In this document: piece by piece, positions 11,401 to 21,705 of the stretch | How the letters are laid out: each line of letters starts with the position of its first letter | Numbering within the stretch: the first letter of the stretch is position 1 | Assembly: GCF_040954645.1 (NCBI RefSeq) | Contig: NC_092803.1 | Coordinates: 67,490,427-67,554,426, forward strand | Reading direction: 5' to 3' | DNA from: Diabrotica undecimpunctata | Taxonomy: Eukaryota; Arthropoda; Insecta; Coleoptera; Chrysomelidae | Length of the DNA stretch: 64,000 bases | Notes under the pieces: model-generated | What the model saw: the letters and a program-made list of their open reading frames with translations, nothing else | What the model was told of the DNA's origin: nothing | Databases searched by the model: none | Program-made: the position numbers and the translations under genes

Positions 11401-11606
11401 AAAGGTGAAATATCCTTTATCTATAAAAAGGCATGCTTCAGTTAAAATTTCATTTATATATTCAATCTTTCTCTGGGGTAAGTACATCTCTAGTTGATCA
11501 ATTTTTTTTTATATTCGTCTTTTCATAATTTCATATTTTATACATACATCACCTTCTCCGCACATATTTCTTTTAACCTTATAGTTTGTCCCATATGCAG
11601 TTAGCA

Positions 11607-11760
11607 TAGATATATAATACAAGATAGACTGATGCGAGAAAGAAAACTGACGCAAAGCACTCCCTGAAGCTCTTTCTAATGGGCCGGGTTTATCGACCAC
11701 GTGACCTTCTCATTGGTCACAAATCACGTGCTCGATAAATCTGGCAAATTAGAAAGACTA
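11607..11760. mobile_element. E-box MITE, truncated copy
   Basis: Shares its end (ATAATACAAGATAGACTGA), the GACGCAAAGCA block and the central palindrome with the full copy at 41.2-41.5 kb. The palindrome arms (CTTTCTAATGGGC.. to ..ACCACGTGACC and back) span about 11671-11757 and carry two CACGTG hexamers. The second terminal arm is missing. Confidence 0.75.
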
Positions 11761-12430
11761 ATATTTAACTAATTTATTTAATAATTATTATATTCATGTT
11801 ATCCTTGCCAATTTACTGTTTTCTGTGTAATATTGTAATTATTTTCGATCTTCATATGGCAAGGAAAGATTTTAAGACATATGCAGTCGCTAACTTAAGA
11901 TTTATTATTTTAGTTTTTTTGGCCTGAATAAATTTATCCTGTTCCCTTTGTTGGGTGGGACTACTCACATCAACTTTCAGCATCACCATCAAGCTAAAAG
12001 CTACTCATCGGCAAATTATCTTGTGAAGTCAACATCAGGAAGAAAACCATGAAGTATCATTTTAAAATCCATGTAAAGCTTTAGGTAAGATTTGCTTTGA
12101 TTTTAATTTAATATTAAATTTCAATTTTATATTTTTTATATGTAATAAATATGATTAATTAATATCTTGGTTTATTTGTACCAGCCAAACTCATTTTTCA
12201 TATTTACTTCTAAGATAAGACGTTCTCACACCTAAAAGACTGAGCTAGATGAGGCATAACAATCAACTCCCAAAGAGAGTTAAAAGTTTTATTGTTCTAC
12301 ATTCGTTAGGGTCATGGTTTATTGTTAAGATGGCGTGTTTCAAATGCTTACTTTTACTAACGTATCGTCTGTGGGTTGTCAACTTAATATACATCGACCT
12401 GAAAAGAGAGATTTTTTTAGGAGAGGAGTT
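11761..12430. other. no supported gene
   Basis: AT-rich DNA. The short open frame at 12249-12437 (+) has no recognisable domain. Confidence 0.4.
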
Positions 12431-12437
12431 CGTCTAG

Positions 12438-12500
12438 AAGCTGACCGGTGACCTGATGATAACCAGAAAACTGTAGTGGTCGAAACCGGCCGTCGCTTAC
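12438..12500 (+). ncRNA. hammerhead-ribozyme-like motif (degenerate)
   Basis: The core boxes occur in type-I order: CTGATGA (12453-12459), a short helix ACCA/TGGT with loop (stem II), GAAAC (12482-12486), a CGG/CCG mini-stem and a GTC cleavage triplet (12492-12494). Outside, AAGC and GCTT could close stem I. Penelope-like elements and retrozymes carry such ribozymes. Stem I is weak, so activity is doubtful. Confidence 0.4.
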
Positions 12501-12689
12501 TAAATAAATAGATTAGGAGTAAGTCTGTTATGTAAAGGAGAATCAATGCACTAAAGAAATAGATATGTGACTCCTCAAGGTCTTTCCAATTGTCGAGCTC
12601 CCACTATTATCATCTAATATATAAAGACAGCTCTCTCTTGGGATTGTTTGTTTTTTGATTATTTTTTGTCTCCAGTTAATCACTTCGTT

Positions 12690-13490
12690 GCTCCATCTTT
12701 CGAGCTCTTCTGAGCCCAAAAAGAAAGGCCAAGGAAATGAACAGATTAAAGACTACATTCATGTATGGTCAGTAGAGAAACACGTACACGCTAAATCAGG
12801 GGTCTCAATTCTTATAAAAAAAAATCGTTAAAAAATATATATATAAAAGACTATGCGTACATATCTGAATGAATTCTGACAATAACTGTCACATTGTACG
12901 GTATCGAAACAATAGTTGTTGGAGACTATGCGCCAACAGACGATTCAAATCGACAAGTTATAGATTCCTTTTATGAAGAGTTATCAAACATTTGTGATAA
13001 AATAAAAAGTCATCAGAAGCATGGAGAACTATGACTAGTCTAAAGAAAAACACCTATAACTCTTTAAGCAACTTAATTCCTATAGAAAAGTGGGAAAATC
13101 ACTATAAAATTTATTCCAAGAGTCCAGATTGGAATATATGGGAGAGGAATATAGTATGGAGAGACAAACAAATAGTAACATTAATACTACTAAAAACGAG
13201 GTCCGTACTGCGTTAAATCAAATGAAAAACGGGCGATCTTCAGGACCTGGCAATATTATAAGTAGAGTTACTTAAAGCAGGAGGTCCACTCCTAATAGAA
13301 CGAATAACTTTTCTAATGAATCAATGCTGCCAACAAATTAAAGTACCATCTGAATGGAAAAACGCTCTCCAAGTGTCCATCTTTAAAAAGAGTACCTAAT
13401 CGAAAAGATCCTAACTGCTACAGAGGATTAAGTGTCCTACCTACTTTCGGGAGATTGTTTGGAAAAATAATAAATGGAAAAATATAAATA
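12690..13490 (+). pseudogene. LINE endonuclease-RT relic with internal deletion
   Basis: Plus-strand broken frames. At 12720-13020 is an endonuclease stretch (KGQGNEQIKDYIHVWS; KSGVSILIKK; VVGDYAPTDDSNRQVIDSFYEEL). At about 13025-13190 is a pre-RT linker (LIPIEKWENHYKIY). The start of the RT is at 13190-13480, read in another frame (EVRTALNQMKNGRSSGPGN; VELLKAGGPLLIERITFLMNQ; VPSEWKNALQVSIFKKS; NCYRGLSVLPTFGRLFGKII). The second half of the endonuclease and everything after RT motif 2 are missing. RTE/CR1-type by its 'KNGRSSGP' block. Multiple stops. Confidence 0.75.
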
Positions 13491-13596
13491 ATAATAAATA
13501 TAATACCATAAAAAACTCTTAAAGTCATAACATATCTCCACTTTACCTTTTTCGAAAACATTAAGGATACCCCCTTATAAAAATAATAATTATATA

Positions 13597-13839
13597 CTAA
13601 TGACAGTAAACCATGAGATTCCAGATATCAATTTTCACTTCTGTCAATTCATTAATGTCAGTGTCCCGTTTTACGTTTTGGTAAGTTTCATATAGTTTAC
13701 AATAACTTTTTGTTCCTAATCTTGTACATTTTAGAATCTTGACAAAGGCAAGGGTCTCCTGCCGAAACGTTGATTTCAATGGACAATCAAATCTAGTTCG
13801 AAATTTAATATTACTTATTGAACCTAAACCCAAGAAATA

Positions 13840-13844
<5 letters not shown>
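13597..13844 (+). repeat. Penelope/retrozyme-type 3' tail with degenerate hammerhead motif
   Basis: Carries GACAAAGGCA...TGCCGAAACGTTG (13741-13772): a GGCA/TGCC stem followed by the GAAAC box and a GTT in place of GTC, with CTTGAC where CTGATGA belongs. Such 'GGCAAGG..TGCCGAAACGT' segments recur at ends of Penelope-like elements in insects. No protein is encoded. Confidence 0.4.

Positions 13845-13919
<75 letters not shown>
13845..13919. repeat. (TA)n microsatellite
   Basis: About 75 bp of pure TA, directly abutting the left arm of the large TIR element. Confidence 0.95.
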
Positions 13920-13921
<2 letters not shown>

Positions 13922-14547
13922 CTAAGGAGAAGATCCTAAAAAGTCTTATACAGATTTTTAAAGGTTCTAAAAGGGTTATGAGGGGTAGCTGATGAAAAAT
14001 CCGTGAAGGCGTACTGCTGATTTTGTTTTGTTTTTGTTTACAATATTAAAAAGAAAAAACACCGTTTTTTGCATATAAAAAGTTTATTGTATATACGGGA
14101 GAAAAATGTTTCAAATAAAAGTTATAGATCATAAAAAGCCAAAATAAAATTCATAAACAATTGGCCGAGATAATTATAAAAAACACTTATTTTTGTAGTA
14201 ATTTATAAATGTTAAAAACTTTGTTTTTTGCATAACCACATGTAATATAACTAATTAAAATTAAGGCAGTTAATACATTAATAAAGTGTTCCAAAATTTA
14301 AACAGATCGACCAAATAGTTTATAATTATTTATAATAATATTATTTAACTGTACTTGCCCAACCAGTGACTTTACAGGTATTTTGTAAATTGCAATCGAT
14401 CCTTTGAATCTTAAGTTTTAGGATGTATTGAAAAAACTTCAACATTTTAATAAATTTCTTATTAAAAAACAGTTTGAAAATGGGCTGACTATTTAGCTTA
14501 TAACTATTTATAATATTTTGAATATTATTTATGCCACATGCTTATAT

Positions 14548-15324
14548 GTAGGCTCAAACAAAAGCTGGTAAAAAAGCACACTATTAAAAACAAAATTTTT
14601 TGTTTTTTAAACGTTGTGCTCAAGTTATAGATGGAATTTACATTGAAGGAGTAAAAAGTTATAACCCGTTAAAATGGTGGTACTAGTAAAATACCGCTAC
14701 GGGAAAAAGGAGGGGAGAACTGTCCGAGCTCCGATTTTTTAGATCGGAACTTCAAACTCAACAAGCTAATAAGAATTATGCTATTTTCAACTCACGGAAA
14801 ATCCCTGAAAAATAAAATAATTAAATTTTTTATAAAAAAGTTGAATTTTACTATTAATTTGTACGAAATATTTAAATTTTATTGCTAAGTGTATATGATT
14901 TATATAAATATGTAATAATAATTATAAATTAATAAAATATATTTATTTCTTATATTTAATTTTACAGTTTTTTCTTTTAACAAAATAATTCATTTTATTA
15001 TAATTGCGTTTATTGAAGATAAGCAGCTAATAAGTAGAAATAATATTTTTCTAGTTCACCCCTCCACTTTTTCGTGGCGGTATTTTACGAGTAAATCATG
15101 TTAATGGGTTATAACTTTTTACCTCTCGGCATATACCATCTGTAAAATGAATAATAAAATTTAGATCTTCATTTATAATTTGTTAAATACTCCGCTCTTA
15201 ATATTAATAAATAATGGAAATATGATTTTTAGAAAAAAAAAATACTTTCTTGTTTCCTATTGGTCATAGAAGATTTTGTTTTGTTTTGGAAAGTGTATTT
15301 TTACCAGCTTTTTACTGAGTCTAC
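14548..15324. mobile_element. MITE nested in the left arm
   Basis: 777 bp. TIRs share GTAG(G/A)CTCA and AAAAGCTGGTAAAAA, with longer inverted similarity inside (TTATAACCC near 14660 versus GGGTTATAA near 15105; TAAAATACCGC versus GCGGTATTTTA). It is flanked by TAT on both sides (14545-14547, 15325-15327). Removing it restores the similarity of the outer arm across the site. Non-coding. Confidence 0.75.
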
Positions 15325-16009
15325 TATAGTACGTCCACTCTATCTTTTCCCATACATGAAATTATTCACGAATTACTTTTTATACTAGGTCTCTTTTTTA
15401 CTCACAGAAACTAGTATTGCAAAATTAAGCCGCTGGTCCATGGAAATCACAATAAGTTAAACAAGGATCAACAATATGGCATATGTTTGATTACTTGTTT
15501 ACTGTAAATTTTGTCGTTTATATTTTCATTGACAGTGACATTATTGATCATTTGTCGTGTTTGTTGATTTATTTGAATTTATTTATTTTTTTTTTTTTGG
15601 TTTTTCAAATTATTTAACTTGTAGTCTTTGGGTATGTTATTTGAATTATATATTTTTAAGCATAATTATTGTTAGAATGACTAACTGTTGCTCTCTTAAT
15701 TTGATTACTTCCGGTAAGTATTTATTTTTAAGTTAATGAGAAAAGTAATATTTTCTAATCTACAAATTTTCATTACACTACATAAGTCTGGCTGTAGTTT
15801 ATTATTATTATTTTGTAATGTATAAGTAATGAAGGACCATCTTACATCTGTTCAAGCCTCTTACATCTGTTGAAGAGGTAAAATATCAAATGCATGTTTG
15901 TTAATCAGTTACTATTAAATAATTAAAGAAAGTTGACGCTGCTTTAAAAATATCACGGAGGACAATATACTCGATAAAAAAACGGGTGTGGTAGTCCAGT
16001 GGGACTGCC

Positions 16010-16714
16010 GGTAGAAGTTATACTTCTATACACGCGTTCGTCGTTACAAATTTATATGTGAGTCAATCTGCACAATCATTACATATGTAATGCTATAGGT
16101 AAGAGAGAGCAGAAAGAGAAAAAGAATTAGGTATACAGATATATGGTGCATCGTTTGCTGTATATAAACATTTGACCTGTAATAGGAGTATAGTAAGTAA
16201 ATAAAGGATTGAATCAATATTTTGATGAAAATATATATTTTTGTTTTCATATACCTATGTATAAAAGGAATTGAATTAAAAAAAAAATTTTACACGTACT
16301 CTGGAGTAAAATTCATTATTTATTTTGTTATTAATATAAAAATACAATACAATACACTGCAACATAATTCAATATAATATTACAATACAAATTAAAATGC
16401 AATATTCATAAGTATTTAAAAATGACAATATATATAACTTACTTACGCATATGTTTAATTTACCATGATAACAATATCAATAAAAAAATATTGTTTGGTG
16501 ATACAACTGTCAATTTATCTGACATTGACAAATACAATATTTAATTGTTGTTTGTTGTGTATATAAGTACACATTTGAACTTTCTTGAGATATTTACAAG
16601 TTTTAATTTATAATTTAACATGCCTCACGAGTCTTGCTACTCCCGTGCAAATTTCCGATTCACTCCCGTGCAAATTTCCAAAGTCGAAAGCGTGTATAGA
16701 AGTATAACTTCAAA
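16010..16714. mobile_element. TIR mini-element with GAAGTTATACTTC palindromes
   Basis: Inverted ends GAAGTTATACTTCTATACAC (16014-16033) and its complement at about 16690-16710. CGCGTTCG/CGCTTTCG follow on the inner side. The interior is non-coding AT-rich DNA. The right end, with its CACTCCCGTGCAAATTTCC lead-in, is duplicated at 17211-17267. Confidence 0.55.
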
Positions 16715-16847
16715 AACCAACAACTCGGATTATGTTGTAAATTTTCATTTTATTTTAAAATTTTGCATTTTTGCGTATATTACATATATTTAATAAAATG
16801 AACGTGGGGTTTTTAAATATTTCAAAAATAAAAAAGTAATTTCATAT

Positions 16848-16922
16848 TGGGATTCGAACTCACATACACCAGCGTATGAACCAAACACATAAAACATTTG
16901 CCAATTAGACATGGCACAAACG
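16848..16922 (-). repeat. tRNA-like relic (A and B box)
   Basis: On the minus strand a B-box-like GAGTTCGAATCCC (16850-16862) lies about 50 nt downstream of an A-box-like TGTCTAATTGG. This is the spacing of a pol III promoter. The acceptor and T stems do not pair well, so it is a tRNA-derived SINE remnant at best, not a tRNA gene. Confidence 0.35.
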
Positions 16923-17239
16923 TATTTCAAAATTGACAGTTCTCGGTCTTACAGTGATTTATTGAGATTATTATTTAGAAATACAAAAGACTAAAATAAT
17001 TATAAACATTTAATAAATAATACAAAACCTATCGCATAAATAATAATATTATTAAATATTATATTATATATATACATATATATAATATTAGATATATATA
17101 ATATATATAATATTAAATCTATATACAAAAGGAACATTTTTATTCTCGAGAGAAAATATATCTTCTGTCTCTCTCGTACTCATTATCTTACATATGTAAT
17201 GATTTCACCGATTCACTCCCGTACAAATTTCCAACGTGG

Positions 17240-19395
17240 AGCGCGCGTATAGAAGTATAACTTCAAAAAGGAAAGAAAACAATCCTGTCCTTTCAAAACT
17301 AGGCAAAAGTAAGACGACTGATATGCCCGAGGTATCAAAAATGGCAGTACGGAATACGTTGTATGATATGTACCAACAGAGTAAGTATTGATTTCTTCAG
17401 TGTGAATTTTATGATAAACAAGAACCTGGGTAGGTACTTCAATTTTCATGAAATTTTCTATCTACTAATTTTTGGCTGCAAAAGACGATAATGAACTCTT
17501 TTTTTTCAGAGCAGCATGTTACTATGCGGTGTTTGACCTGTCAATTAAGGGATAAAGAAGTAGTGGATATTGGAAAATCATCGCTTAGTATGCACATTGT
17601 TAAAAGACATCGGATTTAAATTCAAAATGATGACAATCGACGAGCATTAGTTGAGCAAACTAGTATTGCTGGTCTAAGAGCCAGATTTCTTCGTAAATAT
17701 ATGGAAAATCTTGAAAGTGTATTTACAAGAGAAGTTATTTTTTTAGATGAAACTTGGATTTACTCCAAAGAAAATAAAACAAATTCTTGGCAAGACAATA
17801 GTGCCAAAAGTGTCCGAAAACCAGGAGGTTATGATGGTAAACGTTTTGTAATTGTTCACGCTGGTTCACGCAAAGGATTTGTTTCGGGAGCAAATTTATT
17901 GTTTTATTCAAAATCTAACGTAGCTGATTATCATGGAGAAATGAACAACGAACTTTTTTTAAGTGGATAAGAACACAATTAATACCTAATTTAGAAGAGC
18001 CATCATTGGTTGTAATGGATAATGCTTCTTACCACAGTTTCCTTTTAAATAAACAACCTTCAACTACTTCAAGGAAAGATGAAATTATTTGTTGGTTAAT
18101 AACAAATAATATTAAATATGACCCATTTTTCTAAAGCTGAATTGCTACAAATAGCCAAAAACAACAGAAAAGAAAATATATATCTAATTGACGAGTTGTT
18201 CCGGGAATACGGTCATAAGCTGTTGGGACTGCCTCCATATCACTAATCACCAATAGAATTAATTTGGGCAAATTGCAAGTCGTATTCCAATAAGTATATT
18301 GATATAGATGGGCATGGGCATTCTGATACTGCTGTTTTAAATATGTGGAATAAGGCACTGGAACAATGTAATGCAGATATTTGGGAGAAATGCGTCAGAC
18401 ATACTAATGAAATTATCAAAAAATGGTATATCCGAGACAAGTTGACATTCAACCAATTATAATAAATCCTGGTGATAGCTCAGATTCAGATAGTGACGAG
18501 AATTAAAATACATGAGTTTCTGTTGGCATTCGGTTGACAGTTTATTGTTATATAGTTACCCAATCTTTTATTTCAGTCTTGTTTGAAGACATGTTTGGTA
18601 CTTTCTCTAAGAATATGCTATGGTATGAAGCGTTATAGGTATATTATAATTATTAGGGATGGTTCAGACAATTTTTTTAAAAGTTGATTTCCAAACCACG
18701 ATTGAAAATTTGCTTGATTCATTTCTTCATGATAGTCCATTATAGCCGATTTAGAGGAAAATATAGCCTGTGCCTTAATGAAGCCATTTTCATTACCAGC
18801 ATAAAGAATAATATATCTACAAAAAAAAATTATTTCAACACCTTCATGTTTTCAATATGATTACGGTTATATATTATGGTGAAGATAAAAATATATTACG
18901 GTTTTCCATCAGTTTTAATAGATTTTACACATATTTTATTCTCATCTACAATATTGAGTAACATACGATAACCACTAAACAGGTATTTTTCCTTATTGAA
19001 TCCATAAATGGGTCAAAGTCACTTGAATGACAAAGGGAAGAGTTGCAATTCTGACTTTTGGATCTCTAGACAAAGACGAGTATTAGTAAGATTGTAGTGT
19101 TGATAACTAAATTTGTGAAAAATTTGCACTTGTGTCACTGTTTACCTAAAGGTGCGATATATTAAAAATATTAATTGTTTTGTATGTAATTCACTCGAGA
19201 GTTTTGTATTTCTCAACATTAAGTAATATTAAATCTTCTTAACAATATTAACTTTGTTCTTGTGACTTTTTTAAAATTTATTTATTACTGTTCTATATTT
19301 ATGTTTATACTAGTAATGGTGAAAAAGAATAAACACTTCAATAAAAAAAGAGTGTGTGTAGTACGCATGTAAGAAGTTATACTTCTATTATACGA
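17240..19395 (+). mobile_element. Tc1/IS630-like DDE transposon, candidate boundaries
   Basis: The DDE gene at 17321-18470 is flanked by TAGAAGTATAACTTC (17251-17267 region) and its inverted match GAAGTTATACTTCTA (19371-19387 region). The core is itself a palindrome, so orientation is ambiguous. A TA precedes and follows, consistent with Tc1-type insertion. Element size would be about 2.1 kb, usual for the family. The 3' part (18500-19370) is non-coding. Confidence 0.5.
17321..18470 (+). pseudogene. Tc1/IS630-like 'DDE superfamily endonuclease' transposase
   Basis: Exon 1 starts at 17321 (MPEVSKMAVRNTLYDMYQQ). A GT-AG intron (17381-17509; donor GTAAGT, acceptor TTTTTTTTCAG) joins in phase 1 to exon 2 (KQHVTMRCLTCQLRDKEVV). 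The catalytic core has EVIFLDETWIYSKE (first Asp, about 17735-17770), then GKRFVIVHAGSRKGFV. VVMDNASYHS (second Asp, 18009-18038) and GLPPYH-stop-SPIELIWANCK (Glu, 18229-18280) follow. A frameshift near 17965, a stop inside the last motif and another near 17620 disable it. DxDxE spacing and the 'LPPYHC..NPIE' motif are typical of the insect IS630/Tc1-like family. A sister copy lies at 38.8-40.3 kb. Confidence 0.85.
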
Positions 19396-19940
19396 TTTCA
19401 ACGAAATAAATATATTTTAAACAGTTTATTTGTATATATTTTTTTTAATTTTAAACTAATTTTAATACTTACTATTTTCCAAAAAAGTGCTAAAAATAAT
19501 ACCAAGAATTAAAAAAAAAAAGTAAGGCAACAACACGAGGTGTTCCGTAGCGGTAAGCCACAATAGAATAAAATTGATACAAAATTAATTATTTTGGCAG
19601 ATTGTACAAATAATATTAAGATTAATTTTTAATCTTTTTTCATGATATTTTTATTAATCCTATTCCCGACGAATACTAATTCAAATACACAAAAATTATA
19701 ATAAATAATATATTAACTAAATTTAACTTTATAAAATACATCCACCAGGATAATAGCCATTTCGTAATTATTACATTGACAGTAGGTATCAATGATAATT
19801 ATCTATACATCGACGTACGTTTCATTTAATATTTTGATTTAACTTGTTTGAAAATTAATCATGACGCACTGGAAAAGATAGAGTGGACGTACTTTAACAA
19901 TCTTGTGACATAAAAAATGTCAATAATCATAATGTATGTA

Positions 19941-20493
19941 CAGTCTGTCCCAAACCCTTCTTTCAGTGCGTCACTAATTTTGACATAATATAGGATTTTA
20001 AGAATGTCGAGAATTATTGCATGTCATTTTAGTTAAATTTGACAGTTACAGGATCGAAATCCCTCTTTTTCTAATTGAAAATAATTTAATAATTTTAATA
20101 TTAGTCTTTGTTCTTTCTCGATATATCTCGGCATATTTAAAATATTTTTATGACAATAAATACAAAATTAAATTTTCACTGTAAAATGTCTGATAATACT
20201 AACCTGGAATGACAATTATTTTATCAGTTGACGTTGTGAAAGTACTGTCAAGATCGAAACCTTCTGCGTCAAATTATATTTATGCGCATCATTGATTGGA
20301 TATCTATTTTAGCGTATTTTAAACTCCCACCAATTATACATCCGTAAGTAGAATTAGCTTTACGATAAATAATTTTCCAAGTTCTATGTATAATAATCAC
20401 AGACTCACGTTTTTTTCTGTCACTTCTAGCTTAATGTGTTAGAGAGAATTCGATCAACTATGACGCACTGAAAGAAGGGTTTGGAACGAACTG
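19941..20493. mobile_element. Tc1-type MITE with TA target duplication
   Basis: 553 bp. TIRs start CAGT(C/T)(T/C)GT(C/T)CC and share CAAACCCTTCTTTCAGTGCG at both ends (19941-19974 and complement at 20459-20493). It is flanked by TA at 19939-19940 and 20494-20495. It sits inside the right arm of the large TIR element, whose similarity to the left arm resumes on both sides. The interior is non-coding. Confidence 0.85.
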
Positions 20494-21139
20494 TATATCA
20501 ATAATTATCATAAATGTTTATAAGCTAAAAAGTCAGTCTTTTCTTGTTTTTAATAACAAATTTAATAAAATGTTGCCGTTTTTTAATATACTCTAAAAAT
20601 TTACTATTGTAGACTCGATTTCGATTTACAGAATACCTCTAGAGTGAGAGTCTGGGCAAGAACAGTTGTTTAAATAATCGCTCTCCGGGATAAACAAATT
20701 GAATAACTTATAAACTATTCAGTCGATCTATTTGAAATTTATCACACTTTATTAACTCTTAATTAACTGCCATAATTTTAAGTAGCTATGTTACATGCCA
20801 TTATGCAAAAAACAGTTATTAACATTTATAAATTACTGCAAAATTAAGGCTTTTGCAACTATCTTGGTGAATTCTTTATGTATTTTAATTAACAGAATAA
20901 ACATTTTAAGATCTACAATTTTTATTTGAATTATTTTTCTCCAAACTGCATAAGAAACGTTTTATAGGCAAAAAATTACTTTTTCACTTTTTAAGATTGT
21001 TTAAATCAAAGACAAAATCAGCTGTACGTCTTTAAGGATTTTTCATCAGCTACCCCTGATATACCTTTTAGAACTTTCAAATATCTGTATCAGATTTTTA
21101 CATGAAATTAATGATTTTTTTCCAGATATACTGGTATAC

Positions 21140-21634
21140 TGTTACGATAAATTCTGACCCAAAACCGTAAATATATTTATTACTAATATTTTCATTCATT
21201 CACGTATTTTTTAGGTAATGCCTACCTGACACACGATGGGTCCCCCTTTGTAATAAAATCAACAATTCGAACCTTCTGGAGACAAGCCGATTTAACCATA
21301 CCGGTTCTGAGAACAATTCGCCGCTCTGTCTAGAAGGCCTTTCAGCAAAACAGCGGTCTATGTTCGATGTGTTTCGAGAAACAACTGTTTTCATTCTCGA
21401 ATAACAGGACTTTATATTTATAGAGGAATTTTGGTTATGGAGGGACAGTTAATAAAGAAGATTCGCGCTCGCGATATTATTGTTACGCTCGCCTACTAAT
21501 AAATTATTGTATATTTAGTGATAAATAAACTTATATAAATTATCGTGCCTTTTAATAAATTAAAGTAGGAACAATATAATAAATTAGTAAAGACATTATA
21601 AATTAAAGACATAACCATTAATAAATTCACAACA
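21140..21634 (+). mobile_element. 5' LTR of Ty3/Gypsy element 1
   Basis: Begins TGTTACGATAAATTC and ends ..AATTCACAACA (TG...CA). It is followed after two bases by a primer-binding site. GC-richer than its surroundings. A TATATTTATAGAGG segment near 21411 may be the promoter. No matching 3' LTR is present, because pol is truncated. Confidence 0.8.
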
Positions 21635-21636
21635 AA

Positions 21637-21655
21637 TGGTGGCAGAAGTGAGATC
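21637..21655 (+). promoter_or_regulatory. tRNA primer-binding site
   Basis: TGGTGGCAGAAGTGAGATC begins two bases after the LTR end, the position and TGG start expected of a tRNA 3'-end complement used to prime minus-strand synthesis. Confidence 0.7.
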
Positions 21656-21705
21656 GAACATAAATTAGACTTATAATAATAATACAAGTGAATATAAAAT
21701 AAATT

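Larger units (their letters stand above)
13935..21108. mobile_element. large element with ~650-bp terminal inverted repeats
   Basis: The left arm (13935-14547, resuming at 15325-15353) and right arm (19877-21108, minus its own inserted MITE) are diverged inverted repeats along their whole length. Shared blocks include ATACAGAT, GGGGTAGCTGATGAAAAATCC, GTAATTTATAAATGTTAA, CTGT(A/T)CTTGCCCA, TTTTAGCTTATAA and, at the inner edge, AGTACGTCCACTCTATC. After removing the two nested MITEs the arms are roughly 620 and 675 bp. The interior carries a DDE transposase gene that has its own terminal motifs, so the big element may not encode its own transposase. Ends were estimated from where similarity stops; no target duplication is certain. 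Superfamily unassigned. Confidence 0.75.

Noticed and set aside
16014..17267. GAAGTTATACTTC motifs as a site-specific recombinase target (FRT/loxP-like)
   Set aside because: Similarity is only to the general look of such sites. No recombinase is near, and the motif is better explained as the transposon end.
13935..21108. Polinton/Maverick
   Set aside because: Long TIRs fit, but there is no DNA polymerase, retroviral-type integrase, ATPase or capsid frame and the length is too small.
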